From NCBI GenBank assembly GCA_043820105.1, contig JBDREC010000012.1, positions 1 through 64,000 on the forward strand: 64,000 bases of DNA. Reading direction: 5' to 3'. Of this stretch, positions 34,578-41,597 are shown piece after piece (the first letter of the stretch is position 1; every line of letters starts with the position of its first letter). Below the pieces are notes generated by a model. That model made no database searches and was not told the origin of the DNA. It saw only the letters and a program-made list of their open reading frames with translations. The DNA is from JBDREC01 sp043820105 [NCBI: Pseudomonadota bacterium] (GTDB lineage: Bacteria > Bdellovibrionota_F > JAHFAK01). The translations under genes and the position numbers were made by a program.

Positions 34578-36658
34578 TCAATAAAATCTTTAAAATTATC
34601 ACTTAATTTCTTTTTATTACTTTCTTTATTATGATCTTTTCTGGGAATTTTATTCATATTAGATTTTACATTATTAATTTTATCTAATATTTTTTCTCTT
34701 TCTTTAGCAAATTTCTCTAAGGCTTGGGAATCTTCATCTATATTTGGATTGATATTAACAGCCTGTCTGTTAGGTTTGTATCCATAAGAAGGTCTGGAAT
34801 ATTTGTTTTTCCTGACTCTGGAATCTTCTAGCATTTCATTAATATTTTTTTCAAGCTCATCTTCAACAGAGAAGTCCTCATCTGAGGCCTGTTCAAACGG
34901 TGAATAAGCATTTATCTTACTTGAAGCAGATAGACCTAAAGACATATAATCAACGTTTTCCTTACCCTTTAATAAATCTGCCAGTACATTTCTGAAATTA
35001 GCAATCATCAAAGTATACTTTCTTTCTTTGTCAGAACAATGCTTTAACTCAAGTGAAATTCTATCAGTTTTTCTCCCAAGTTCTTCTTTGCTTATTTTTA
35101 GCTTTTCATATTTTGCTAGCATATCTTCATAACGATTATCATATTCTCTAATTTTTTCATTTATTGTAGAAAATTCATTGTCTCTTGATTGAATCTCATC
35201 CACCAGGTTTTCATTTTCACGTCTTAATTCATCAAAGGTTTTTTCAATGTTATAATATCTATTTGTTATTTCACTTTTTTCATATAAAAGCTCTTCAAGT
35301 CTTTCTGTTGTTGATTTTTTCAGTTCTTCAACAACCTGATTTAAATTTTCATTTTCATTTTCAAGTGATTCATATTTTATTTTCAATGAATCTTTTTCTT
35401 TTCTTAATTTATTTCTATCCTCAAGAATAGTATCAAACTTTAATTTTGAAGCTTGAAGAATTGTAAGCTCTTCTTGAAGCATTTCATTGGTCTTAAGTAA
35501 TTTATTTCTATCTTTTAAGGTATCATTTAATTCATCTTCTTTCTTATCAAGTTCATATTTTAATTTGGAAAGTCTGCCTTTTTCTTCATTAAGATCCATA
35601 ATTTCTTTTTGAAAATTCTCAAGTCTTTTTTCATCATCATCTTTTTCTTTATTAAGTGAAGAAATAAAATCTTTAAGAGCTTTAATTTCATTTCTATATT
35701 TATCTGTTTCAACTTCCATGTCAGATTGGAGATTTTTAATTTTCCGATTTCTTTGATCAAGAAGATCATTTTTTTCAACGACCTCTAGCTTTAATGACTG
35801 TATTTGTGATTCTAGACCAGTTAAGGATTTTTTGCTGTAATTTTCCTTGCTTTGAATAGTATCAAGCTCAATTTTATTTTGTTGCAGTTCATAAAGTATA
35901 TTATCATTTTCTTCTCTTAGCTTATCTAAATCCTTTTCAGCACGCCTTTTGTCTTCAATTGTATCTTGTAGTTTTTCCTGAAGTTTATTTTTTTCTATCA
36001 TTAAGCTATCAACACGTTCAGATTCTGAAGAAGCGTTAGGCAAACCTTTATCTTGAAGCACTTTGTCTAGCTCATCTTTAGTTTTAGCTATTTCTTTGCG
36101 CAGGCTTGCAAGCAACTGGCTATTTGCAGAATCTGCTTCATTAGAACTAAAATCAGTTTTACCTGAGTTTTGTTGTAATTCAAGCAATAATTCATTATTA
36201 TCTCTTCTAAGCCTATTGATTTCAGCTTCTAATTTTTGTATAGACTCAAATTGGGAATTAACAAAATCATCTGAATAATTTGTTCCAAGCAGAGTATCAA
36301 AAGCACTAACCAGCACCTTTTCTTTAACTGGTTTTTTTAAGTAAAGATCAGCTTTTGAACTAAGTGTCTTATGATTTTCAAAGGTTTTAAATGCGTCTTC
36401 CTTTGCACTTGATAAAACAACTTTTAATTCAGCTAAATCATCAGCCTCTCTTAAATATTTACAAACTAAAAACCCATTTATATCATCAAGCTCACTTGAA
36501 AGTAAAACAATCTCAGGTCTTTTGTCTTTAGCTAAAGCTACAACATCCCTTCCTTTGTCTGTAAAATGGGTGCTTAGGTTATACTTGCTTGCTACTTGTG
36601 AAACTTGATCTTTAAAATTTTGATCCTTATCTGCTACTATAATTGAAATTTGATCCAT
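34574..36658 (-). CDS. Pseudo-receiver plus long coiled-coil protein (FrzS/AglZ-like layout)
   Basis: 694 residues from the ATG at 36658, which follows ggaagga; a 28-residue upstream extension is AT-rich and implausible. Residues 1-120 are a receiver-like domain (ISIIVADKDQNF..., VVLSSAKEDA, YLKKPVKEKV). The phospho-acceptor Asp is replaced: the segment reads EIVLLSSELDDINGF with Ser54 in that place. The Lys of the KP motif is kept. About 135-560 is an almost uninterrupted coiled coil (Leu/Glu/Lys heptads). The C-terminal 130 residues are basic and probably disordered. This architecture is that of Myxococcus FrzS and AglZ, polarity/motility proteins. It is divergent from rnhA. Confidence 0.88.
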   Translation of the reverse strand: MDQISIIVADKDQNFKDQVSQVASKYNLSTHFTDKGRDVVALAKDKRPEIVLLSSELDDINGFLVCKYLREADDLAELKVVLSSAKEDAFKTFENHKTLSSKADLYLKKPVKEKVLVSAFDTLLGTNYSDDFVNSQFESIQKLEAEINRLRRDNNELLLELQQNSGKTDFSSNEADSANSQLLASLRKEIAKTKDELDKVLQDKGLPNASSESERVDSLMIEKNKLQEKLQDTIEDKRRAEKDLDKLREENDNILYELQQNKIELDTIQSKENYSKKSLTGLESQIQSLKLEVVEKNDLLDQRNRKIKNLQSDMEVETDKYRNEIKALKDFISSLNKEKDDDEKRLENFQKEIMDLNEEKGRLSKLKYELDKKEDELNDTLKDRNKLLKTNEMLQEELTILQASKLKFDTILEDRNKLRKEKDSLKIKYESLENENENLNQVVEELKKSTTERLEELLYEKSEITNRYYNIEKTFDELRRENENLVDEIQSRDNEFSTINEKIREYDNRYEDMLAKYEKLKISKEELGRKTDRISLELKHCSDKERKYTLMIANFRNVLADLLKGKENVDYMSLGLSASSKINAYSPFEQASDEDFSVEDELEKNINEMLEDSRVRKNKYSRPSYGYKPNRQAVNINPNIDEDSQALEKFAKEREKILDKINNVKSNMNKIPRKDHNKESNKKKLSDNFKDFID

Positions 36659-36749
36659 TTTTCCTTCCAAAAATAAATTCAATTTTACATTGAAATAATT
36701 ATTTAAATAAATGATATTAATATTTAAATTAATAAATTGCAAATAATCA

Positions 36750-37187
36750 ATGAAAAACGAAGTAATAATTTATACAGATGGCTCATGCAGTGGCAACCCC
36801 GGACCAGGTGGATATGCTGCTATTTTGCTACAAGAAGCTAAAAAGCATGAAATTACAGGTGGTCAGAGGCTGACCACAAACAACAGAATGGAGCTAATAG
36901 CAGCTATTTCTGGGCTCATTATGTGTAGTGGAAAGTGTGAGATCATCTTACATTCTGATTCAAAATATCTTGTTGATGGCATTACTAAATGGCTTCCAAG
37001 CTGGAAAAAAAACAAATGGAGAAAATCAGATAAAAAAGAAATTGAAAATATTGACCTGTGGCAAATGCTTGATCTTTTAAATAATAAACTTAAAATTACG
37101 TGGCGTTGGGTAAAAGGACATGCAAACAATACTATGAATGAAAGAGCAGATTATTTGGCTAGGACTGAGATGGAAAAGTATTATTAG
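36750..37187 (+). CDS. rnhA: Ribonuclease HI
   Basis: 145 residues, typical length. It cleaves RNA in RNA-DNA hybrids. Catalytic acids visible: Asp10 (IYTDGSCSGNPGPGG), Glu48 (NNRMELIAA), Asp70 (LHSDSKYLVDGI) and Asp134 (NERADYLA), with His124 in KGHANN. The basic protrusion WLPSWKKNKWRKSDK is present, as in E. coli-type enzymes. No clear ribosome binding site. Divergent from the coiled-coil gene across 91 bp. Confidence 0.97.
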   Translation: MKNEVIIYTDGSCSGNPGPGGYAAILLQEAKKHEITGGQRLTTNNRMELIAAISGLIMCSGKCEIILHSDSKYLVDGITKWLPSWKKNKWRKSDKKEIENIDLWQMLDLLNNKLKITWRWVKGHANNTMNERADYLARTEMEKYY

Positions 37188-37236
37188 TTGCTGGTAATAT
37201 AATTTAAAATTATAAAATAGTTATTATAAGTTTTTT

Positions 37237-37270
37237 CTTGTTCCCTTATTCCCTTGCGCTCTTGTTCCCT
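37237..37270. repeat. Octamer repeat (CTTGTTCC family)
   Basis: Units cttgttcc, cttattcc, cttgcgct and cttgttcc in the gap between rnhA and the lipoprotein gene. Confidence 0.75.
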
Positions 37271-37342
37271 GAACAAGGTTTAAGAGGAATTAAAGACATA
37301 GATTAGTTAAGCTTTTATTAGTAATATTAGAAAGGTTTAATA

Positions 37343-38476
37343 ATGATCGATTTAAAAAAAGGACAAATTATTAAAACAATTTTTGCCATCATCATTTGTA
37401 TTAGCTTTATCTTTTCATGTTCAGCTAAACGTGAAATGGATGCACATGAAGTTATGCTAAAAAAGAAACAGAAAAATAATGCGATAATGACTTTGGATAA
37501 GTTTATTACACAAACGATTGCAGTTGTATCATCAAAATATTACAATGCAGACACTAATGAAGGCATTAAGATTGCAGTTCTTGATTTTAAAGATGCTGAA
37601 GAAAATATCACTATTTTAACCAAGGCAATTGCTGATTCAGCTAGAAATTTAATCTCTAAAAGAAGTCAGTTTGCTTTAACGAATGAAGAAACCTTAAATA
37701 AGGCAATTGAAAAATTCAATTTATATCAAGCTGACTTTAAAAATCTTGATCTTATCAAAGAAGCTGGAGATTATTTATCTGTTTTAGTCTTCATAACAGG
37801 CGAAGCTAAAAAAATGACTGTCGGCACAAAAGACATTTATAAAACAACCATTACTTGCATTGATGCCAAAACAGCAGAAACAATCCATAAGAGCTCAGCA
37901 ATTTTTACAACTGATAATTTAATTGCACAAACCAGTTTCGATAAAATTTCTGAAACAATCCTGGTTGAAAAAAAAGCACTTAAAAAAGGCTATTTAAGAA
38001 TTATTTACAAGGATGAAGACCCTCTTCAAAACATGCAACAAAGAACAGAACAGTTAATTACCAAGTTTGATTATTCTTATGAACAGTTCATTAGCCAAGA
38101 TGACAACCCTCATGACTTAATAGCCCAGGATCACAAATGCGCCATTGATGGCATAGCCTACACCCCCGATGAAGATGGTTTCTGCGCTTCAAAAGAAGTC
38201 AGCGAAGGAAATCACAGGGTAACCTTTTCCTATGTACTAAAACAAAAAATTGGTGAGATTTACAATGAAATTGGAACAGTTAAAAAGATGTATTCTGTAA
38301 GCATAAAAGATGGTGAAAAAATAAGCATCTTAGCAGAAAACAGACCCCAGGAGTCTCCTCCTTCAGTAACCCTAAAATCATGGAAAACCATGAAAATTAT
38401 AAGACCTGATAATACTTCATATTTAAACAAAGAAGAAATCACTTTGCGCGAGTATTCAGATGAAGGGGAATGGTAG
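37343..38476 (+). CDS. Probable lipoprotein with FlgO/CsgG-like domain
   Basis: 377 residues. The signal peptide ends in a likely lipobox (FIFSC, Cys about residue 28). Residues 50-200 resemble the FlgO/CsgG-type alpha/beta domain found in outer-membrane-associated lipoproteins (IKIAVLDFKDAEENITILTKAIADS, then ADSARNLISKRSQFALTNEE). The C-terminal part (about 205-377) is not recognised; it has two Cys (HKCAIDGIAYTPDEDGFCAS) and a beta-rich look. Standalone gene; downstream gap is a heptamer array. The role is probably envelope structural, but this is weak. Confidence 0.82.
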   Translation: MIDLKKGQIIKTIFAIIICISFIFSCSAKREMDAHEVMLKKKQKNNAIMTLDKFITQTIAVVSSKYYNADTNEGIKIAVLDFKDAEENITILTKAIADSARNLISKRSQFALTNEETLNKAIEKFNLYQADFKNLDLIKEAGDYLSVLVFITGEAKKMTVGTKDIYKTTITCIDAKTAETIHKSSAIFTTDNLIAQTSFDKISETILVEKKALKKGYLRIIYKDEDPLQNMQQRTEQLITKFDYSYEQFISQDDNPHDLIAQDHKCAIDGIAYTPDEDGFCASKEVSEGNHRVTFSYVLKQKIGEIYNEIGTVKKMYSVSIKDGEKISILAENRPQESPPSVTLKSWKTMKIIRPDNTSYLNKEEITLREYSDEGEW

Positions 38477-38482
38477 GAATAA

Positions 38483-38653
38483 GGGGTAAGTCGTAAGTGA
38501 TAAGTCGTAAGTGGTAAGTCGTAAGTGATAAGTCGTAAGTGATAAGTCGTAAGTGATAAGTCGTAAGGGGTAAGTCGTAAGTGAGAGTCATCCTGAACTT
38601 GATACAGGATCTAAAGATTAATAATTATGATTAAGATTGGGATTATGATTAGG
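38483..38653. repeat. Heptamer array (GTAAGTC/GTAAGTG/ATAAGTC), half palindromic element, hexamers
   Basis: 38485-38585 has about fourteen uninterrupted 7-bp units alternating gtaagtc with gtaagtg or ataagtc, the longest such array in the window. 38587-38612 is one arm of the GTCATCCTGAA palindrome. 38625-38653 has gatta-type hexamers. The array lies directly upstream of a toxin-antitoxin pair. Confidence 0.85.
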
Positions 38654-38667
38654 AGAAAGAAAAGAAA

Positions 38668-38973
38668 TTGAATCATTTAGATAACATTGATAATTTGATT
38701 AAAAATATTGTTTCTATTCTAACTTCCAATCTTGATACCTCAAAAATCTATTTATTTGGATCAAGGGCAAAAAATAAAAATGATTCAAATGCAGATTTTG
38801 ACTTTGCAATTGAAGCTTTAGAACCAGAGCTTTCACTATTAAGATATATTAGAGGGGAAATTGATAAAATAGCTGGTTTATATAAAGTTGATCTTGTTTT
38901 TCTTGAAAACTGTGATGAAGATTTTAAGAAGATAATTAAGGAAAGTGGAAAGGTAGTTTATGAACGAACTTGA
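38668..38973 (+). CDS. mntA: MNT-type nucleotidyltransferase (second HEPN/MNT pair)
   Basis: 101 residues with a TTG start; no ATG is available and aggag lies upstream. Signature YLFGSRAKNKNDSNADFDFA: the catalytic DxD is kept (DFD), with Ala for the usual Ser before it. The HEPN partner starts 14 bases before its stop. Expected role: AMPylating antitoxin. Gene order MNT-HEPN is the reverse of the 25441-26152 pair. Confidence 0.88.
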   Translation: MNHLDNIDNLIKNIVSILTSNLDTSKIYLFGSRAKNKNDSNADFDFAIEALEPELSLLRYIRGEIDKIAGLYKVDLVFLENCDEDFKKIIKESGKVVYERT

Positions 38974-39334
38974 ATATTCCATTGAAAAATTTAAAAATGC
39001 CTTGGATCGACTAATTGAGGGAGTAAAATCATCAAAAGATGAGCTCGATAAAGATGGAGTTATACAAAGATTTGAGTTTACCTTTGAGCTTTTATTGAAA
39101 ACAGCTAAGATTTATTTGGAAGATAAGGGAATAAGAACTTTGACTCCAAAAGATGCCTTAAAAGAAGCCTTTCGCATTGGCCTAATCACTGACCAAGATG
39201 CATTTCTAAATATGCTAGATGACAGAAATAAAACTTCTCATATTTACAATCAGGCAACATCAGAAGAAATTTATCTAAGAATTAAAGAGCAATATATAGA
39301 TAAAATGTCTGATTTCTTGGATGAATTGGCTTAA
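38960..39334 (+). CDS. hepT: HEPN-domain protein (second HEPN/MNT pair)
   Basis: 124 residues, helical, HI0074-like (VIQRFEFTFELLLKTAKIYL). The RX4HXY motif is intact: DRNKTSHIYNQ, nearly identical to the motif of the other copy although the rest of the protein has diverged. Its start lies inside the mntA reading frame. Expected to be an RNase-type toxin controlled by AMPylation of the Tyr. Confidence 0.88.
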   Translation: MNELEYSIEKFKNALDRLIEGVKSSKDELDKDGVIQRFEFTFELLLKTAKIYLEDKGIRTLTPKDALKEAFRIGLITDQDAFLNMLDDRNKTSHIYNQATSEEIYLRIKEQYIDKMSDFLDELA

Positions 39335-39365
39335 ACCTTTTAACGTGTCCCTGCCCTTGACCCAA

Positions 39366-39461
39366 ATTAATTGTTAATTATTGATTATTAATTATTTTCC
39401 CAACCCCCGTTTTTTCAATTTTCATCAATCAACAATCAATTCTCAATTTTCAATAATTTTT
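39366..39461. repeat. Direct repeat A, copy 1
   Basis: 96 bp matching 40477-40572 without gaps and with two mismatches. Internally it consists of heptamers (ttaattg, ttaatta, ttgatta, then caatttt, catcaat, caacaat, caattct). The two copies bracket the tumE-tumA pair. A third, partial relative is at 43013-43135. Confidence 0.88.
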
Positions 39462-39529
39462 ATTCGATTCAAGCCCACAAATTATGGGACAGAGCGAACC
39501 TTTCCATTAAGAATTGAAAATTGATTGTT

Positions 39530-39582
39530 GATTATTTTAATAACACCCACAAGCACTCAGTCTTCTCTACTCAATATTATCC
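39530..39582. repeat. Direct repeat C, copy 1 (carries the 3' end of the methyltransferase gene)
   Basis: 53 bp matching 41545-41597 with three mismatches and no gaps. Copy 2 includes the stop and last seven or so codons of the gene at 41572; copy 1 is thus a detached fragment of that gene's end, about 2.0 kb away. Confidence 0.85.
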
Positions 39583-39620
39583 ATTTGCTCTGTCTATGAC
39601 TTCTATGACTTAGTAATTTT

Positions 39621-39989
39621 CTATGCAGCGTTAAGATCAATCATAATTTCATCAAAATCAACAATTGGAATTTTCACATCTCTTCCATTAATAGTTTTTT
39701 TCTTTATTTCAATTACTCCAATTTCCTCAAAAAAGAGTATGATTTTATTTAGATTTGAAACATCCATCCCAATCAATTTAGCAAGTTCATAAACTGATTT
39801 TGGCTTTAAATTTCGTATATCTGAAAGAATGAAAATATTACGGGCGAATTTCTCAAAACTTTTTCTATTATCAAAAGAAATCTCATAATGTGGTTCGCGA
39901 ATTTTGCTTTTTTTTGCTTTTTTATATGCTTTTCTAAAATCATCTACTACTTCAGAGGAGCTTTTTAATGATATTATTAATTTTTTCAA
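39621..39989 (-). CDS. TumA-type HTH antitoxin
   Basis: 122 residues; the second half is a winged helix-turn-helix (NLKPKSVYELAKLIGMDVSN, FFEEIGVIEIKKK) of the HVO_A0114/MarR-like kind that pairs with DUF6516 proteins. The start overlaps the stop of the upstream partner by four bases, so the two are translationally coupled. By analogy with TumE-TumA modules it should be the DNA-binding antitoxin. Bracketed by direct repeats A. Confidence 0.8.
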   Translation of the reverse strand: MKKLIISLKSSSEVVDDFRKAYKKAKKSKIREPHYEISFDNRKSFEKFARNIFILSDIRNLKPKSVYELAKLIGMDVSNLNKIILFFEEIGVIEIKKKTINGRDVKIPIVDFDEIMIDLNAA

Positions 39990-40276
39990 ATTTTGACTCC
40001 TAAATTTTCAAAAACAATTATTTTAAAATCGTTAAATAACTTATCACTATTTTTAAAATTATATCTTATCTCATTTTTTCCAATATGTATATGGTGTCCC
40101 TTAGGATGATGATTATCCATTAATATTTTCATCTTCGTTTTCTTATCAAAACAAATCAGACTGTACTTCAAACCATCAGGATATTTTTTGCTTTTCCCAA
40201 CATCATGTAACACTAATTCAATAATATACCTACTTTTTAGTTCAGCTTTATGCTTATATACCATTTTTGCTTTCAT
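39986..40276 (-). CDS. TumE-family (DUF6516) putative toxin
   Basis: 96 residues. Core features of the DUF6516/TumE family: YSLICFDKKTKMKILMDNHH followed by PKGHHIHIGKNEIRY. First gene of the pair, with tumA overlapping its stop. No membrane segment. Biochemical activity is not established in what I know of the family; grouping as toxin rests on gene context. Confidence 0.8.
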   Translation of the reverse strand: MKAKMVYKHKAELKSRYIIELVLHDVGKSKKYPDGLKYSLICFDKKTKMKILMDNHHPKGHHIHIGKNEIRYNFKNSDKLFNDFKIIVFENLGVKI

Positions 40277-40429
40277 TGATATTGGTTGTATTATACCACT
40301 ATTAGTTTTTCAAGTAAATAATTTTATTTTATTCTATAAACTTAATTAATTATGGTTGAAAGAGAACAAGAGCGCAGGGGAACGAGATCGCAAGTGAACA
40401 AGGGAACAAGAGAACAAGGATAAAGGTAA

Positions 40430-40490
40430 TTTGGATTAAAACTTGCCTGTTACCGTGTTTTTTCCCTGCATTAATTATTAATTGTTAATT
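40430..40490. repeat. Direct repeat B, copy 1
   Basis: 61 bp matching 41474-41534 with three mismatches and no gaps (tttggattaaaacttgcc, then gtgttttttccctgcatt, then heptamers). It is preceded in both copies by GAACAAG-type octamers. The copies bracket the 40637-41427 gene pair. Confidence 0.88.
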
Positions 40491-40572
40491 ATTGATTATT
40501 AATTATTTTCCCAACCCCAGTTTTTTCAATTTTCATCAATCAACAATCAATTCTCAATTTTCAATGATTTTT
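40477..40572. repeat. Direct repeat A, copy 2
   Basis: Second copy of the 96-bp repeat described at 39366-39461; it shares its first heptamers with direct repeat B. Confidence 0.88.
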
Positions 40573-40636
40573 TGGAGCTTTGAGCATGCAAAATTAATAG
40601 CTTGATTCACTAAAAATAATATATTAGTTACAATTC

Positions 40637-41179
40637 ATGAATGAAGAACTTAAAACCCTTGAAATTGTTTGCCAAAAATTAGAAAACTTAGGTATAGATT
40701 ATTATCTATCTGGATCAATGGCTGCTAATAATTATACTGTTCCTAGAATGACAAGAGATATTGATATTGTTATAGAATTAACTTTAAAAGACATTGACCG
40801 CTTTTTTTTAGCTTTTAAAGATGAATTTTATATTGATAAACAAATGGTTTTTGAAGCTGTAAAAAATGAGCATATGTTTAATGTTATCTACAATGAATAT
40901 GTGTTGAAAATTGATTTTATAATTAGAAAAAATACCGAATTCCAAAACTCTTGTCTTAAAAGAAGAAAAAAAATTAAAATTGATGGATTTCATGTTTACA
41001 TTATTACATGTGAAGATCTAATAATTTCAAAACTGCTTTGGGCTAAAGATACATTATCTGAAATGCAAATTAAGGATGTAAACAACCTTCTTACAACCTC
41101 TGAAATAGATAACAAATATTTAGAAGCCTGGATTTTAAAACTAGCCTTGCATGATATTTATAAAAGAGTGAAAAAATGA
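40637..41179 (+). CDS. Nucleotidyltransferase-fold protein (DUF6036/AbiEii-like), probable TA component
   Basis: 180 residues. Pol-beta-type nucleotidyltransferase motif: YYLSGSMAANNYTVPRMTRD followed by IDIVIEL (GS, then R-x-TRDIDIV). The third acidic residue is likely in LKIDFIIRK. No membrane segment. Overlaps the next gene by four bases (ATGA). Such enzymes with a small co-encoded partner commonly act as toxin-antitoxin or abortive-infection pairs. Bracketed by direct repeats B. Confidence 0.82.
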   Translation: MNEELKTLEIVCQKLENLGIDYYLSGSMAANNYTVPRMTRDIDIVIELTLKDIDRFFLAFKDEFYIDKQMVFEAVKNEHMFNVIYNEYVLKIDFIIRKNTEFQNSCLKRRKKIKIDGFHVYIITCEDLIISKLLWAKDTLSEMQIKDVNNLLTTSEIDNKYLEAWILKLALHDIYKRVKK

Positions 41180-41427
41180 ATGATACTCATCCTGATATTG
41201 AGAAAATTTATAAAGATAAATTAATGAATAAAACAGGAACCGAGCGGATATTAATGGGATTATCTATGAACTCTGCTGCGAGAAAAATAGCAGAAAATTC
41301 TATTCTTTTATCTAATCCGGGCATTTCTAAAAGGGAACTAAAAGCCCTAATTTTTTCAAGAATATATATTAATGATTTCAAAAAAGATCAATTTGATAAA
41401 GTAATGTGCTATTTAAGAAAAGTTTAA
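41176..41427 (+). CDS. Small partner of the nucleotidyltransferase
   Basis: 83 residues, helical, no signal peptide (MNDTHPDIEKIYKDKLMNKT, ILMGLSMNSAARKIAENSIL, ISKRELKALIFSRIY). I do not recognise a domain. The four-base overlap with the nucleotidyltransferase gene and its size suggest an obligatory partner, either antitoxin or substrate. The octamer repeats begin right at its stop codon. Confidence 0.75.
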   Translation: MNDTHPDIEKIYKDKLMNKTGTERILMGLSMNSAARKIAENSILLSNPGISKRELKALIFSRIYINDFKKDQFDKVMCYLRKV

Positions 41428-41473
41428 AGGGAACAAGATCGCAGGGGAACAAGATAACAAGGACAAAGGGAAT

Positions 41474-41534
41474 TTTGGATTAAAACTTGCCCGTAACAGT
41501 GTTTTTTCCCTGCATTAATTATTAATTGTTAATT
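41474..41534. repeat. Direct repeat B, copy 2
   Basis: Second copy of the 61-bp repeat at 40430-40490. Confidence 0.88.
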
Positions 41535-41544
41535 GTTGATTATT

Positions 41545-41597
41545 GATTATTTTAAAAACACCCACAAGCACTCAATCCTCTCTACTCAATATTATCC
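41545..41597. repeat. Direct repeat C, copy 2
   Basis: Second copy of the 53-bp repeat at 39530-39582; contains the end of the methyltransferase gene. Confidence 0.85.

Larger units (their letters stand above)
40277..40636. other. Repeat-filled gap between two toxin-antitoxin pairs
   Basis: Contains octamer-type GAACAAGA units (about 40360-40422), direct repeat B copy 1 (40430-40490) and direct repeat A copy 2 (40477-40572). No gene. Confidence 0.8.

Noticed and set aside
38485-38585. CRISPR-like array
   Set aside because: Units are 7 bp and contiguous, with no spacers and no cas genes nearby; it is a heptamer tandem repeat.
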